NCBI GenBank assembly: GCA_025504975.1
Contig: JANUWI010000004.1
Location: 310,001 to 374,000 of the forward strand
DNA length: 64,000 bases
Direction: 5' to 3'
Source: Plenodomus lindquistii
Lineage: Eukaryota; Ascomycota; Dothideomycetes; Pleosporales; Leptosphaeriaceae
Shown: positions 10,697-20,949 of the stretch, piece by piece
Layout: each line of letters begins with the position of its first letter
Position numbering within the stretch: the first letter of the stretch is position 1
The notes under the pieces: model-generated
The model's input: only the letters and a program-made list of their open reading frames with translations
What the model was told of the DNA's origin: nothing
Database searches by the model: none
Program-made: the position numbers and the translations under genes

Positions 10697-11948
10697 TCAT
10701 TTTTTCTGTCGTGATACATCTACGGAGGTGAAGCAAGATCGCTGAAGATCTAGTCCCTTTGTGCCATCGACTTCCTTGCTGACTCTTACAGACGTAGTTA
10801 TTCTGATTATGCCATGTGTATCACCTGCAAGTAAATGTCCTTCACTATCTGCGACATTCGCGCGTGAGAAATGGTTCGCCGTGCAATCGCCCAAAGCTAA
10901 CGCATCATCACCGCTCGCATCTACCACAACATGATTCCTTCTTCCTGTCACGCTCTCGGAAGTCTTGAAATAGCCGCGACTATTGTAATTTTGGGCATCC
11001 GGGGTGGAGTGAGCTGCTTTCGCTGTCTGGTACAAGCCAGGACCGCATCCGACCATAATGGCGATCGATGACTCAATGACGCTCCATAGCGCGAGCCAAG
11101 TCAGGGATGGAGTCGAGTTACTCCTTTCTGTCGTTGCGCCGACCTGGATCACTCGTATAATTGAAGAGATCATGACAACGATGCCCAGGCTGAAGAGCGC
11201 ACCGATCTGGATCTTGCGGGAAAGAGGCATTTGCAAGTTCCGAATAAGACCAATAGGAAGCAACATGACTACATTCCATTAGCTGTGGTACTTGTGGAGG
11301 ATGCTCTTAAGATAACTTACTCAACAGATCAATGGATAAGTCGACTGCGAATGCTTCCCAGAAGCTGATGAGACTGCCTCGAATATCGCGCGGAGTACTA
11401 CCACAAGCTCCAGCCGTGAACCAAGCCCTTAGAGTTGTACAGGCAGTAATATGTAATACGATCGAGAGAGCCAATGTCTTGGACAGTGTCAGTCTCAGAT
11501 CTCGGAACTTGGTATGAACACTCACAAGAATACAATATGCGACAACAATCCACCAGAGCCTGATATACGACCATACATTCACCATGATTCTTCGATAGAA
11601 GGCCAGAAGCGAGAACTTTACACTCCACAGGGTGAGCCAAAGTCCAGGGCTAGTAAAGAAGAACATCTTTTGTGCAAAGAAGGCGTCATCGGCAATTCCC
11701 TCGTAAGGTGCTAATAGTCCCTCTTGCACGGCTAGCAGCCGGAACATAAGTTTGGTTTGCCTGACGTACACACCGGTTATTGACACAAACAAGAAGTACG
11801 CTGCCAGCAGCCAGAATTCGTCCCATTGAATGCGTGCCTTTTTCTCGCTACGCAAAATGAGCCTGGCGCCGATAATAAGGGTAGTCCAGACCATAAGCCC
11901 TATGCCGGCTCCTTGTAATGTAGTCTCAGTAAGGGCAGTAGAAGACAT
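10697..11948 (-). CDS. rhodopsin-domain integral membrane protein
   Basis: At least two exons: 11948-11321 and 11268-10697, joined in frame so that DLSIDLL continues into IMLLPIGLIRNLQMP. A further in-frame 48-bp intron is likely at 11478-11525 (GTGAGT...AAG), which would shorten the protein from 399 to 383 aa and give AYCILTLALSIVLHI. Seven hydrophobic segments fit the fungal rhodopsin-like family: an N-terminal helix after the GAGIGLMVW region, WDEFWLLAAYFLFVS, a SVKFSLLAFYRRI loop, a Cys-containing extracellular loop (TAGACGS), LLIMLLPIGLIRNLQMPL, IGALFSLGIVVMISSIIRV and a WSVIESSIAIMVGCGPGLY helix. The tail is hydrophilic. Members sit in membranes; their biochemical role is mostly unknown, and they are not retinal-binding opsins. 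Confidence 0.82.
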
Positions 11949-13881
11949 AGTGCAATTATTTGACGTCGGTCACGAATGATAAGAGAACGTTCCGGGATGT
12001 TGATGGGTTCTTGTACAGAGGCTCGAACCTGTTGGGTCTTCCTCAAATATTTGCCGGACAGCATGCAGTCCTAGGATGTTCGGGATGGAGTTTGGGCAAG
12101 GGATACATCCATGGCGTGGAAGCACCAACATGTTGGGGCGGATCCTGATGTCAACTGTGGGAAGAATAGGACGTAGCAGATGGAAAAAACTACTAAGCTC
12201 GTTCTTGCTGTGAACCAAAGGGCAGACTATACTCGGAGTCGTTAGTCAATGTGATGGAAGCCGAGTTTGCGAAAGTGGAACAGGTGATGGCTTGGCTAGA
12301 CCGAAGATATCGACGTGATCCATCGCTTGTCTAATTTATGGTGCTCTCCCACACTCAAATGACATGCTTGATTATTTGTGCCCTCCGATGGCGCTTCTGA
12401 TGAGATTCAAACGGCAAGGAGAGCTCGCTGGACCACATACAGCTCGATGATTTTGAGATAAGAGACGTGAGGCGCCAGACTACGGTGGGAATACGCGTGG
12501 ACCTTGGTAAGTGAGATGTCCATGCGATCCTTCAGTGGGGCAAGGGGCGGTCGAAGCAAGGATTTCAAAATTCGACATGTCCAGCATATCCTTATTCGGT
12601 TGGAAGGATTATCGCCACTCCCTTGATGTTGGGACGGCAATATTCGAGCTGTCGACAGACGCAATGTTACAACATCAATACAGAGCCTTTTGCATATGAA
12701 GTGCCTTGTCTGCGCTTTACCAGTAGCTTTTGGGAACATAGCCGAAGACTGTATGGCGGTACCTTCTGCTTCGCCGAGCATTTTTAGAAACCTCAAAAAC
12801 GAACACTGCAGAATCTTTGCACGTCGGCTCGCAACCTTCTAGCCCCCAAATAACACCTAGGTACACCGCTGTTGTTGTTCACTATAGCTACTTCCCGGCA
12901 TGCGCCATGATGACTACCTTCGGCATAGAGGGAAGTATACTACCCGATTAGGCTTAGCTCCGCAGCTCAATAAGGAGCTCCGCCGAGCCCCTCTTTCATT
13001 CCACAATCAATTACTTCGTACAATTTCAACCGCTGCAACGCTGATTTGACGATTGATCCTGAGATACAGTTTCACTGCTCAATTAGGTATAGACTAACTC
13101 TACCTAGGATAGAGATGAGCAAAGAACCGTACAATATTCAGTATCGCGGCTGACCAACTAGTAGGGGTGCAAACCGATGTACAGTATACCGTGCACCTAT
13201 GTAGGATTCCCCGGAGCTTGGGTAAAACGCCACACAAGCCCCGTGCCACGAGTTCGTGTTCTGGGAACCATGATCAAGATATGCCACATGTGTGAATGTC
13301 ATGTTCGACAGTGATGCCGAGCACTACTCAAAATACTGTTGAAATAATCCCACGTGGTCGTAACGGCAATCAACCCAGCTCAGATTACGGTAATAATGGT
13401 CAAGAGGAAACCAGCTTGTGCACAAACCCTGGTGCCGACATCTGTAAGAATGCGGCGCAGTCGTTTCTCATTTCGGTAAGTATCTTGCAGGCACAACAGC
13501 AAGTTCACAACCGCGGAGGTCTCACCATCATTCAATCGAGTCATTGGCTTTCAGTGCATATCGTTCAGGATTCATCCAGTCACTTTAGGGTCCCCCTAGA
13601 CGCAGTTCCCTGGTTAGCTCACCCAATCACACAAAAATTCCCGCGGCTTTGACAATGATGCGCGGCCAGTCAAGCACTGATCAGGGCGTATGCTGTAAGC
13701 GAGCCGCCTTGCACCGCAAGGGCTGCGGCGGTGAAAGGGCCTCGGCCTGAGGACTGTACAGATACTTCATGATAATATCGCATTTAGACCACGTGCGGAT
13801 TAGCAGATGAGTGGTATATAACCCGTCTCACACGGCATGACAATTTTCCAGGCGTGGTCTTCGACATTCAAGACTCAAGCT
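11949..13881. other. intergenic, no supported gene
   Basis: Shared upstream region of the rhodopsin-domain gene (-) and the FAD-linked oxidase (+). ORFs at 12407-12796 (-) and 13296-13652 (+) lack recognisable domains and plausible splice partners, and I do not call them. Confidence 0.5.
13814..13821 (+). promoter_or_regulatory. TATA box of the FAD-linked oxidase gene
   Basis: The sequence GTATATAA lies 60-70 bp before the preferred ATG at 13882, a usual position for a fungal core promoter. Confidence 0.5.
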
Positions 13882-15613
13882 ATGCGTCCCTTCATCTGTG
13901 CTGCCCTGGCAGTTGGCGCGTTCTCTCAGGTTTTCGAAGTGGCAGACTTCAACGCAACAGAAGCACTCATTGACTTGGATGTCGACATCACTGCCTTACC
14001 AGAGCTGACTGCGCTATCAGATGAGACATCAACCCTTGCCAGAAGATCTGACCTGGCTTGCAATGTCGCTGTGAGTGAAAGACCCATTGAAGCGAGCCTC
14101 GAAACACTAAGTTTTACCAGTGCTCGTCGCTTGACATCCTGTATGGTGACAAAACCGTCGAATTTGAGAACGAAAGCGGATATCTGGCTTTCACCAATGG
14201 CTTTTGGTCGAGTATCTCCGCGGACGTACGTCCGTATTGCATCTTTAAGCCATCAACACCATCCCAAATCTCTGTTATGGTACTCGTATCTCGCTTGTCG
14301 CAATGCCGGTTTGCTGTAAAAAGTGGCGGACACTCGGCATTTGCAGGAGCAGCTACAATCGAAGGTGGCATCACTGTATCTTTTGAGAATCTAAAGGGCA
14401 TTAAACTTGCTGGCGACAAGAAGACAGTAGCTGTTCAGCCGGGGAACAACTGGGGCGATGTTCTTACAACCCTCTCAACGACTGGAGTCACTGTCGCTGC
14501 AGGTCGAATTGGCGATATCGGCGTTGGTGGGCTGACTCTTGGAGGTGGCATTTCTTTCATCACCAATGAGTACGGTCTGGCGTGCGACAACGTAGCTAGT
14601 TTTGATGTGAGTGTCCATCGCTTCAGACATTTGAGTGGATGCTTACTCCAAAAAAGATCGTCACAGCAAGCGGTGCTATTGTCACAGCAAGCCGAACTAG
14701 TTTTGCAGATCTCTACTGGAGTCTCAGAGGAGGTGGAAACAACTTCGGAATCGTCACTAGCTTCAACTTGTGGACAAAACCTCTTCCCGGTGACCAGCTC
14801 TTTGGTGGCACAAGGACCTTTACCGAGGACGTCTTTCCCGATGTCGTCAAAGCATGGGTTGACTTGACTCTTGAATCTGCCGCAGATCCCAAAGCCGGAA
14901 GTTGGATTGCTTGGATGGACGTCGGTATCAAGCTCGCGTCAACCGAGCTGTGGTACGGTGCGCCACTCACCCATGGATTTGATTCGCCCGGCCTTGCACC
15001 GTTCTACAACATTACTGCGATGTCAGACACCACCAAAACCAGAGGACATGCGTCGTATGTTGTTGATAACGAGGCTAGTAACACGTACGGCCTTCGCGAG
15101 ATTTTCTACGATATATCCGTGAAGGCCTCGCACGAGATCGCCTCGCGGTCGGTTGAGATATTCTTCGATGCGATTGGCGAGCTATCAGGCGTCGAAGGTG
15201 CTTTTCCAGTGTTGATCTGGCAGCAGATCGCAGATGGGTCGCTCAAAGGTAGTCTCCGCAATGGTGGAAACGTGATGGGGTTCCACATTGTCGATGGGCC
15301 TCTACATATCATTCAACTGGCTTGCTCCTGGAACAAGACCAGTGACGATGATAAGGTGTACCAAGTGATGTCCGACATCATGGCTGCGATCAAGAAGGAG
15401 TCAGAGGCTCTCAATGTAGCGAGCGACTGGGTGTACATGAACTACGCTAGTCAGTTCCAGGATGTTATCGCCAGTTATGGATCGGCGAGCAAGTCGAAGT
15501 TGAAGGAGATTGCCAAGAAGTACGATCCAACAGAGGTATTCCAAAGGCTTCAGCCAGGGTACTTCAAGCTAGATCGTGCACCACTTCCAGAAGCACGATA
15601 TTTCTCGCATTGA
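13882..15613 (+). CDS. secreted FAD-linked oxidase, berberine-bridge type
   Basis: Three exons (13882-14070, 14121-14606, 14657-15613) give 543 aa. An in-frame ATG exists at 13837, but the one at 13882 starts a good signal peptide (MRPFICAALAVGAFSQV). The PCMH-type FAD-binding domain is clear: FAVKSGGHSAFAGA with the covalent-FAD histidine near residue 134, then GRIGDIGVGGLTLGGG. The junction at exon 3 restores the run from NVASFD into IVTASG, followed by DLYWSLRGGGNNFGIV. A C-terminal YDP...QRLQPGYFK matches the BBE tail. The position where bicovalent enzymes have Cys is Ile here (GRIGD), so a single covalent FAD link is expected. Such secreted oxidases act on sugars or secondary metabolites; the substrate is unknown. 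Confidence 0.9.
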
Positions 15614-16173
15614 TGACCAACGGCCAGAGTCGGCACTCGTTCCTCAATATTATTGAACACGATGTGATCCTTCAATTTCACACGTGCTAGAACCACTCCT
15701 CTAGATTGCGATAAGATTAGAAAGTGGTATAACAATCTGTACTACGAAGTTGAGCAAGAAATAGTTCGTCATAGTATTTATGTCATAAGATTACATGGAT
15801 GTGAATTGAGCAGTTCGATTACACCCAATGATCGTTTAATTCCTCGTTTGGGCTTAGAAAGATGACATCGAGCAGGGAATGCAACCAAGAAGGTCAAAAG
15901 TGAGTCGCACTTGGTGAAAGACAAATTCGCATTCAATGATTATACTAAATTACTCGTGACTTGTACCCCAAGCATTGTGGGCACATAGAACAGCCGACCT
16001 CAACTTACGAAACAGAAAAAATGCCAAACATCTACAGAGTGAGAGCGCGCGATTCATTGGAGATCTGGAGCTCGCCGTATCCTACACCGTGGGGGGATAG
16101 GCTTCGGAAGCTTAGCACAAAAACCAGTACCATTGGACTTGTTAACGATGTGGACAAGGTTTCCTAGACCAAT
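15614..16173. other. convergent intergenic region
   Basis: A+T-rich 3' flanks of the FAD-linked oxidase (+) and the CBM18 wall protein (-). No gene is seen. Confidence 0.6.
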
Positions 16174-18393
16174 CTATGCAGCAAACCTCCTGCCGCGGCG
16201 TTGCCTGCCAGGCTGCCTACCAGGCTGCCCACGATTGGGACGAGGACCTTGTGACCCGGGTCCTGAAGGGGGCTGCTCGGTGGTAGGTTCCTCAGTCGTG
16301 GGCTCCTCAGTGGTAGGTTCCTCAGTCGTGGGCTCCTCAGTCGTGGGCTCCTCAGTGGTAGGTTCCTCAGTCGTGGGCTCCTCAGTGGTAGGTTCCTCAG
16401 TCGTGGGCTCCTCAGTCGTGGGCTCCTCAGTGGTAGGTTCCTCAGTCGTGGGCTCCTCAGTCGTGGGCTCCTCAGTGGTAGGTTCCTCAGTCGTGGGCTC
16501 CTCAGTGGTAGGTTCCTCAGTCGTGGGCTCCTCAGTCGTGGGCTCCTCAGTGGTGGGCTCCTCGTTTGTAGGCTCTTCAGTCGTGGGCTCTTCGGTGGTA
16601 GGATCTGCATGTTCGGTCCCGCATAAACCGGAATCAGACTGGCAGCCGTACCCGCAGTGGTCATTAGAGTTTCCGCAGTATCCGTACATAGAGCAGCAGC
16701 TTCCGAACACGCTACCAGTGCAGGTCCTGCCGTTGTGATCATCACCGCACATTCCATCGTGGGAGACACCACCAGTGGGGAGCTCGGGGGTGGTTGACGG
16801 CGTAGGCTCCGGGTGTACGTAAGAAGCAGAGGGGGTGACCTCAACTGAGTGCTCGATAGAAGCAGAGGGAGTAACCTCAACGGAGTGCTCCTTTGAAGCA
16901 GAGGGAGTGACCTCAACCGAGTGTACGGAAGAAGCGGAGGGAGTAACCTCAACCGAGTGTACGGAAGAAGCGGAGGGAGTAACCTCAACCGAGTGTACGG
17001 AAGAAGCGGAGGGAGTAACCTCAACCGAGTGTACGGAAGAAGCGGAGGGAGTAACCTCAACCGAGTGTACGGAAGAAGCGGAGGGGGTAACCTCTACAGA
17101 GTGTACGGAAGAGGCAGAAGCAGCCGACGAAGTGTACTTGTTGTCATAAACTGAAGACGAAGCGTGCTCGGATCCCTTGGAGGGGTAGCCAGAGTTGACT
17201 GGGTACTTGTCGTCACCAGCAGGCTTGCTGGCAGTGGCGCTGGCCTTGTAGCCATAGTCGTCGCCCTTGGCGGAGGTTCCGGTTGGGTAGGCCCAGACGT
17301 GCTTGTCGTCCTTGGGGGTGGGGTCGTACTTCTCGGTCTGCTCGTACTTGCAGGTGTAAGCCTCACCGCCCTTGGTCACGGTGACGGTCTTGGCATCGTG
17401 GTGGTAGACACCTGGGGCGTAGGTCTTAGCGGTGGGGTAAGCGACCTCAGTGTCCTTATCGCAGACGGTGGTGGTGGGCTTGGTGACCTCGACCTTGCCA
17501 GTGGCGGTGACCCAGATAGTGGTGTACTTGACAACGGTCTCAGTCACGGTCTTGCCGCCATCGTACTTGGTCTCGTAAGCACCGTAAGCTCCGGTGACGT
17601 AGCCTGTCTCCTTAGCATCGATGTACTGGCCTCCGTAGGTGAGGGTCTCGCCAGCGTGAGCGGTCTTGGTAGCCTCAGCTGGGTGAGCGACCGGGTAGTC
17701 GACGGTGACGTCCTTGGCAGGGACGGTGTAGACACCGGGCTTCTCGTAGGTGGTGACCTCGTCCTCAGGTTTGCCATAGGAGTAGGTGTGCTCATACTCG
17801 GACCACTTTCCGCCCTTGAGCTCCTTGACGTGGACAGGCTGCTTCTTGTCACCCTCGGGGTAAAGACCAGAGCCGGGGTAACCGGGAAGAGCATGAGGAC
17901 CGAGTTTGTTGTAGGGAACCTCCTCGATCTTCTCATAGAGCTCGTACCAGCAACCATCGGTGCCGTTCTTGTACGCAGAGCCGGTGGGCTGGGCGTATCC
18001 GGCGCTGGAGGTCGGGTTACCGTTCTTGCCAGTGGCGGAATGGGTGATGGTTTTCTTGGTGTGGTAGACAGTCACGGGCTGCTTGACCTTGGTGACGGTG
18101 ACGGTCTTGGAGTCGTAGTCCTTGACGGTGGTGGAGACGTACTTGTCGTCCTCCCACTTGTCGCAGTCCTTGCCGCCGTAGCCAGCAGAGACGCAGGTGG
18201 GGTAGGGCTGGTGCTGCGTGGTGACAGTAACAGGGTCCTTGCCGTAGCCGGGGTAGATTGTCGTGTAACCAATGGGCTTGGATGAAGTCATGGACTTGAC
18301 ATCAGAGGAGCTGGACTTGGCGTTCTCGGGGTACGAGCCATAGGCATCGTACGACGCGGCTGCGGTAGCCGCAAAGACGAGAGCGTACTTCAT
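16174..18393 (-). CDS. chitin-binding (CBM18) cell-wall protein with repeat arms
   Basis: Intronless, 739 aa. It starts with a short signal-like peptide (MKYALVFAATAAAS). A region of about 400 residues is rich in Tyr, Lys, Thr and VTVT motifs, with paired cysteines. Next come eight copies of a 12-residue unit (ASSVHSVEVTPS and variants), then a hevein-type CBM18 with eight cysteines in the expected order (CGDDHNGRTC, GSCCSMYGYCG, HCGYGCQ, GLCG). A long tract of five-residue EEPTT units follows, ending in a basic Arg/Gly/Gln-rich tail. The layout suggests a secreted wall or extracellular protein that holds chitin through CBM18, with Thr/Ser-rich arms likely to be O-mannosylated. No C-terminal GPI signal is visible. 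Repeat copy number is probably variable between strains. Confidence 0.85.
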   Translation of the reverse strand: MKYALVFAATAAASYDAYGSYPENAKSSSSDVKSMTSSKPIGYTTIYPGYGKDPVTVTTQHQPYPTCVSAGYGGKDCDKWEDDKYVSTTVKDYDSKTVTVTKVKQPVTVYHTKKTITHSATGKNGNPTSSAGYAQPTGSAYKNGTDGCWYELYEKIEEVPYNKLGPHALPGYPGSGLYPEGDKKQPVHVKELKGGKWSEYEHTYSYGKPEDEVTTYEKPGVYTVPAKDVTVDYPVAHPAEATKTAHAGETLTYGGQYIDAKETGYVTGAYGAYETKYDGGKTVTETVVKYTTIWVTATGKVEVTKPTTTVCDKDTEVAYPTAKTYAPGVYHHDAKTVTVTKGGEAYTCKYEQTEKYDPTPKDDKHVWAYPTGTSAKGDDYGYKASATASKPAGDDKYPVNSGYPSKGSEHASSSVYDNKYTSSAASASSVHSVEVTPSASSVHSVEVTPSASSVHSVEVTPSASSVHSVEVTPSASSVHSVEVTPSASSVHSVEVTPSASKEHSVEVTPSASIEHSVEVTPSASYVHPEPTPSTTPELPTGGVSHDGMCGDDHNGRTCTGSVFGSCCSMYGYCGNSNDHCGYGCQSDSGLCGTEHADPTTEEPTTEEPTNEEPTTEEPTTEEPTTEEPTTEEPTTEEPTTEEPTTEEPTTEEPTTEEPTTEEPTTEEPTTEEPTTEEPTTEEPTTEEPTTEEPTTEEPTTEEPTTEQPPSGPGSQGPRPNRGQPGRQPGRQRRGRRFAA
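16276..16610. repeat. 15-bp coding minisatellite (EEPTT)n
   Basis: About 22 units of 15 bp inside the CBM18 gene. Two unit types dominate: A (GTGGTAGGTTCCTCA) and B (GTCGTGGGCTCCTCA). The order on the + strand is ABABBABABBABBABABB, followed by a few diverged units. All copies stay in frame. Confidence 0.95.
16830..17115. repeat. 36-bp coding minisatellite (ASSVHSVEVTPS)n
   Basis: About eight units of 36 bp in the CBM18 gene. Five central copies (about 16913-17092) are almost identical, while copies at both ends have diverged, as expected for expansion from the middle. All are in frame. Confidence 0.93.
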
Positions 18394-20949
18394 GTTGTCG
18401 TGTGATTAGGTATTTGGTATTAGGTATTAGAGACGTTGATAATGAATGACTGTGGTGGGATATTCAAAAGAATGTTGTCGTCACTGCGAGAGTGCGAAGA
18501 TTGGCTGGTGGTCCGGTCAAAGGAGTGACTGTGGATGAAGAACAGAAGGCGCAAGACAAGATGCTTCATATATGGCTGTCAGGCGGCGCCTAGACGTCCC
18601 CTGAGCCAGTCTGCTAATCGCTTGTCTGCTCAAGTTCATGGCGATGAGGGCGTAGTACCCGCGCACTGCACGGGCCCACTACTTCTTGCAGTGTACTGTC
18701 CTGTGGAGAGTTTGATGAAACATTGATTTGCAGCTGCCGCAGTCAAGCCACACAGTCGAAGTCAGGTCCACATACCCCACATACAGGATATGGATATCAC
18801 GTCCCAGTTCAGCTGCTCATTTCCCGGAGCGGTAATACTGTAGGCCGTTCTCGTTTGACTACTGTGCAATCTGCAGAACTTAGGAGTCTATACCGCATAG
18901 GCGAGTCGCTCAGGCAGAGCTACTTGCAGTAGCAGAATCCAGAAGGACCCGGGACAGTCGGACTCTCTCGGGACTTGAGCACGCATTGCTCTACAGCGTC
19001 GCTTTCGCGGACGTGTCCAGCTCCGTGGAAGCGTTTCTGGATGGGGGCCTAACAGGCCGTGAAGTGACAAAGCTCAATCAAGATCCTCAACACGTTCAAA
19101 CAGCACACCTCAGCGCCCAGGGCGCCTCTCGGTAGACTACTCGCTCTGCCGGCAACATCCCCTTTCATCGGACGCTATCGATGGCTGACCGTATTGAGCC
19201 ACCACAGTCTAAATCTGGCACCATAAACGTGCAGAGGTCCGCTGACGCTCATTGGCCATTCGAGAACAATCGGGCTTCCACCCCACATTATACGGACGTT
19301 CAGCTCTTCCCTGGGCTTGTTATTGTGCATCTTGGTATCTCATAAGGTAGATGTCATTTGATAATCACCTCTGGCATTGCTTCCAACCATGCCGGTATCA
19401 AGTGGTAAAGTCTTCGTTCGAGATCTACAACATCCCCAGACCACAGATCCTCGCGCAGTGATCTGCTGCAGCGTGCCTGCGGGGCCCCTGGGGATCAACA
19501 GCTATCGCGTAAGCCATCGTATAGCCCCTGATAAAAATGTAGTCAGGCCGGCATCTTGCACCACGCGGCGCAGCTGTCAGGTACGCCGTTCATTGCGAGT
19601 GCATCGTTGTGGTCGTGGGACGTCCGCGCCAGCTGTTAGCGAGTTTCTACCCCTGTGTACCTGCCTTAGCGTGCGCCTTTTGGACCGAGGCTAAGCGCAT
19701 TGCGCGGGCCGCATCTAGCACTCTCCAATCAAGCACGTGTATACCGTGCTCGCTTCCGGATTTTAGTCGCTACCAGGATCTCTAGTCCAGGTGCCAAAAC
19801 ATCGGTAACTCTAAGTCGCATGTCAGGCTTCTGATCGTGGAGATTGCGATCACGGATGCTGGCATACGCGTGGTGTGAAAAGCATGTCTGGATCAACGGA
19901 CGACGCCTAGCGTATCGTGGACAGCCAGCCACGAGGGGTTCAACCGCACAGACTCTGGAGATATCTCCCCGGCAGTCATGCTGCCAATGCAGATTTGCGG
20001 CCAAGAAGTTGAAGATCCACATCAGCCAGCCTTCAAGACTCCTCCCGCCTCGCTTCCCCTGAGTATCAGATCATGATATCCAACATCTTCACACAACACG
20101 CTAGACTCGACGTCTTGCCTGAAGACAGTAGCTACAGCCACGCACTAGTATGACTCATAGCAGCGCATACTAACCCTCTGTAAGTTCAACAAGGTTCATT
20201 TCAGGTTCAGGTCCAGAGGCATGCAACAAGTAGATCTCGCACTCTGTCCCGCCTCTCCGTCCGGCTTGATAAAGCCATACGTTCAACTTGTCGAGAATGG
20301 AATCCTCTTGCGTGGACCTGTCTATGCAGAATTCAAAGACTGAGCCTTTCACCCGTACCACTCTAATGACAATCAATATCCTACTGGGCTCCCCACCGCC
20401 TTCTATCCCACGCGTAAACAGCCTGCCAATTGCATAGTTCAAACACCAAGTAGCGATAATGGATCTGAGTAAGGATATAATCTCCTTTGCAATGAAGGGG
20501 GATGTTCGTCGTGGCAAACGGATGGTGCTGATTGAGACGAGAGGTAAAAATGTTCAGCGGATCAAGAGTTAGGTAGTTCTCTCATGGCCTGTAATGCAGG
20601 ATGTGAAGAGTACTACATGTATGTCTGAAGTGAGATGCACTTTATCTTAAATGTACATACAGTACGACTGTTCCCATGCTTCGGACCCAATATTCACGCT
20701 TGAGATTTCATCTATACACTCACTCACCTTTGCCATGACCATACTCTGACTTCTTTTCATTGACAACAGTGGAATCTAAACGCAACCTCCGCCATAGCCA
20801 CGTTTTCGCAAAAGCAACGAGCTGTTGCAACTTTAATATATAGTCGATTGCAAACTATGAATTTCACTAGAACACAAAGGAGATGGGGTATCCTAATCCC
20901 AACGCCCACCCACACCCATACCATACCCAATCCATCCATCACGCGCAAA
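18394..20949. other. 2.5-kb intergenic region, no well-supported gene
   Basis: Upstream region of the CBM18 wall protein and downstream region of the HeLo-kinase-protease gene. An ORF at 20170-20517 (-, 115 aa) has no recognisable motif and is followed by a GTTAGT that could be a donor; I rate it weak. Other short ORFs overlap on both strands. No transposon open reading frame or terminal repeat is evident. Confidence 0.45.

Noticed and set aside
12010..12040. Possible tRNA B-box on the - strand (GGTTCGAGCCT)
   Set aside because: No A-box or cloverleaf can be paired at the right distance.
16133..16738. ORFs reading the minisatellite in other frames (SSVVG repeats)
   Set aside because: They are alternative translations of the 15-bp repeat; the - strand frame carries the signal peptide and CBM18.
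16276..17115. CRISPR-like regular array
   Set aside because: Units are contiguous with no unique spacers, are coding, and the genome is eukaryotic.
17164..18285. A 373-residue Gly/Val/Leu-rich ORF antisense to the CBM18 gene
   Set aside because: Its composition is what the reverse of a Thr/Val/Lys/Tyr-rich coding region gives; no domain is present.
20170..20517. A 115-residue ORF downstream of the protease gene
   Set aside because: No recognised motif or convincing splice partner. It is not excluded, only unsupported.
18394..20949. Possible degraded transposon in this gene-free stretch
   Set aside because: No transposase or reverse transcriptase motifs, no terminal repeats and no strong A+T bias typical of RIP were seen by eye.
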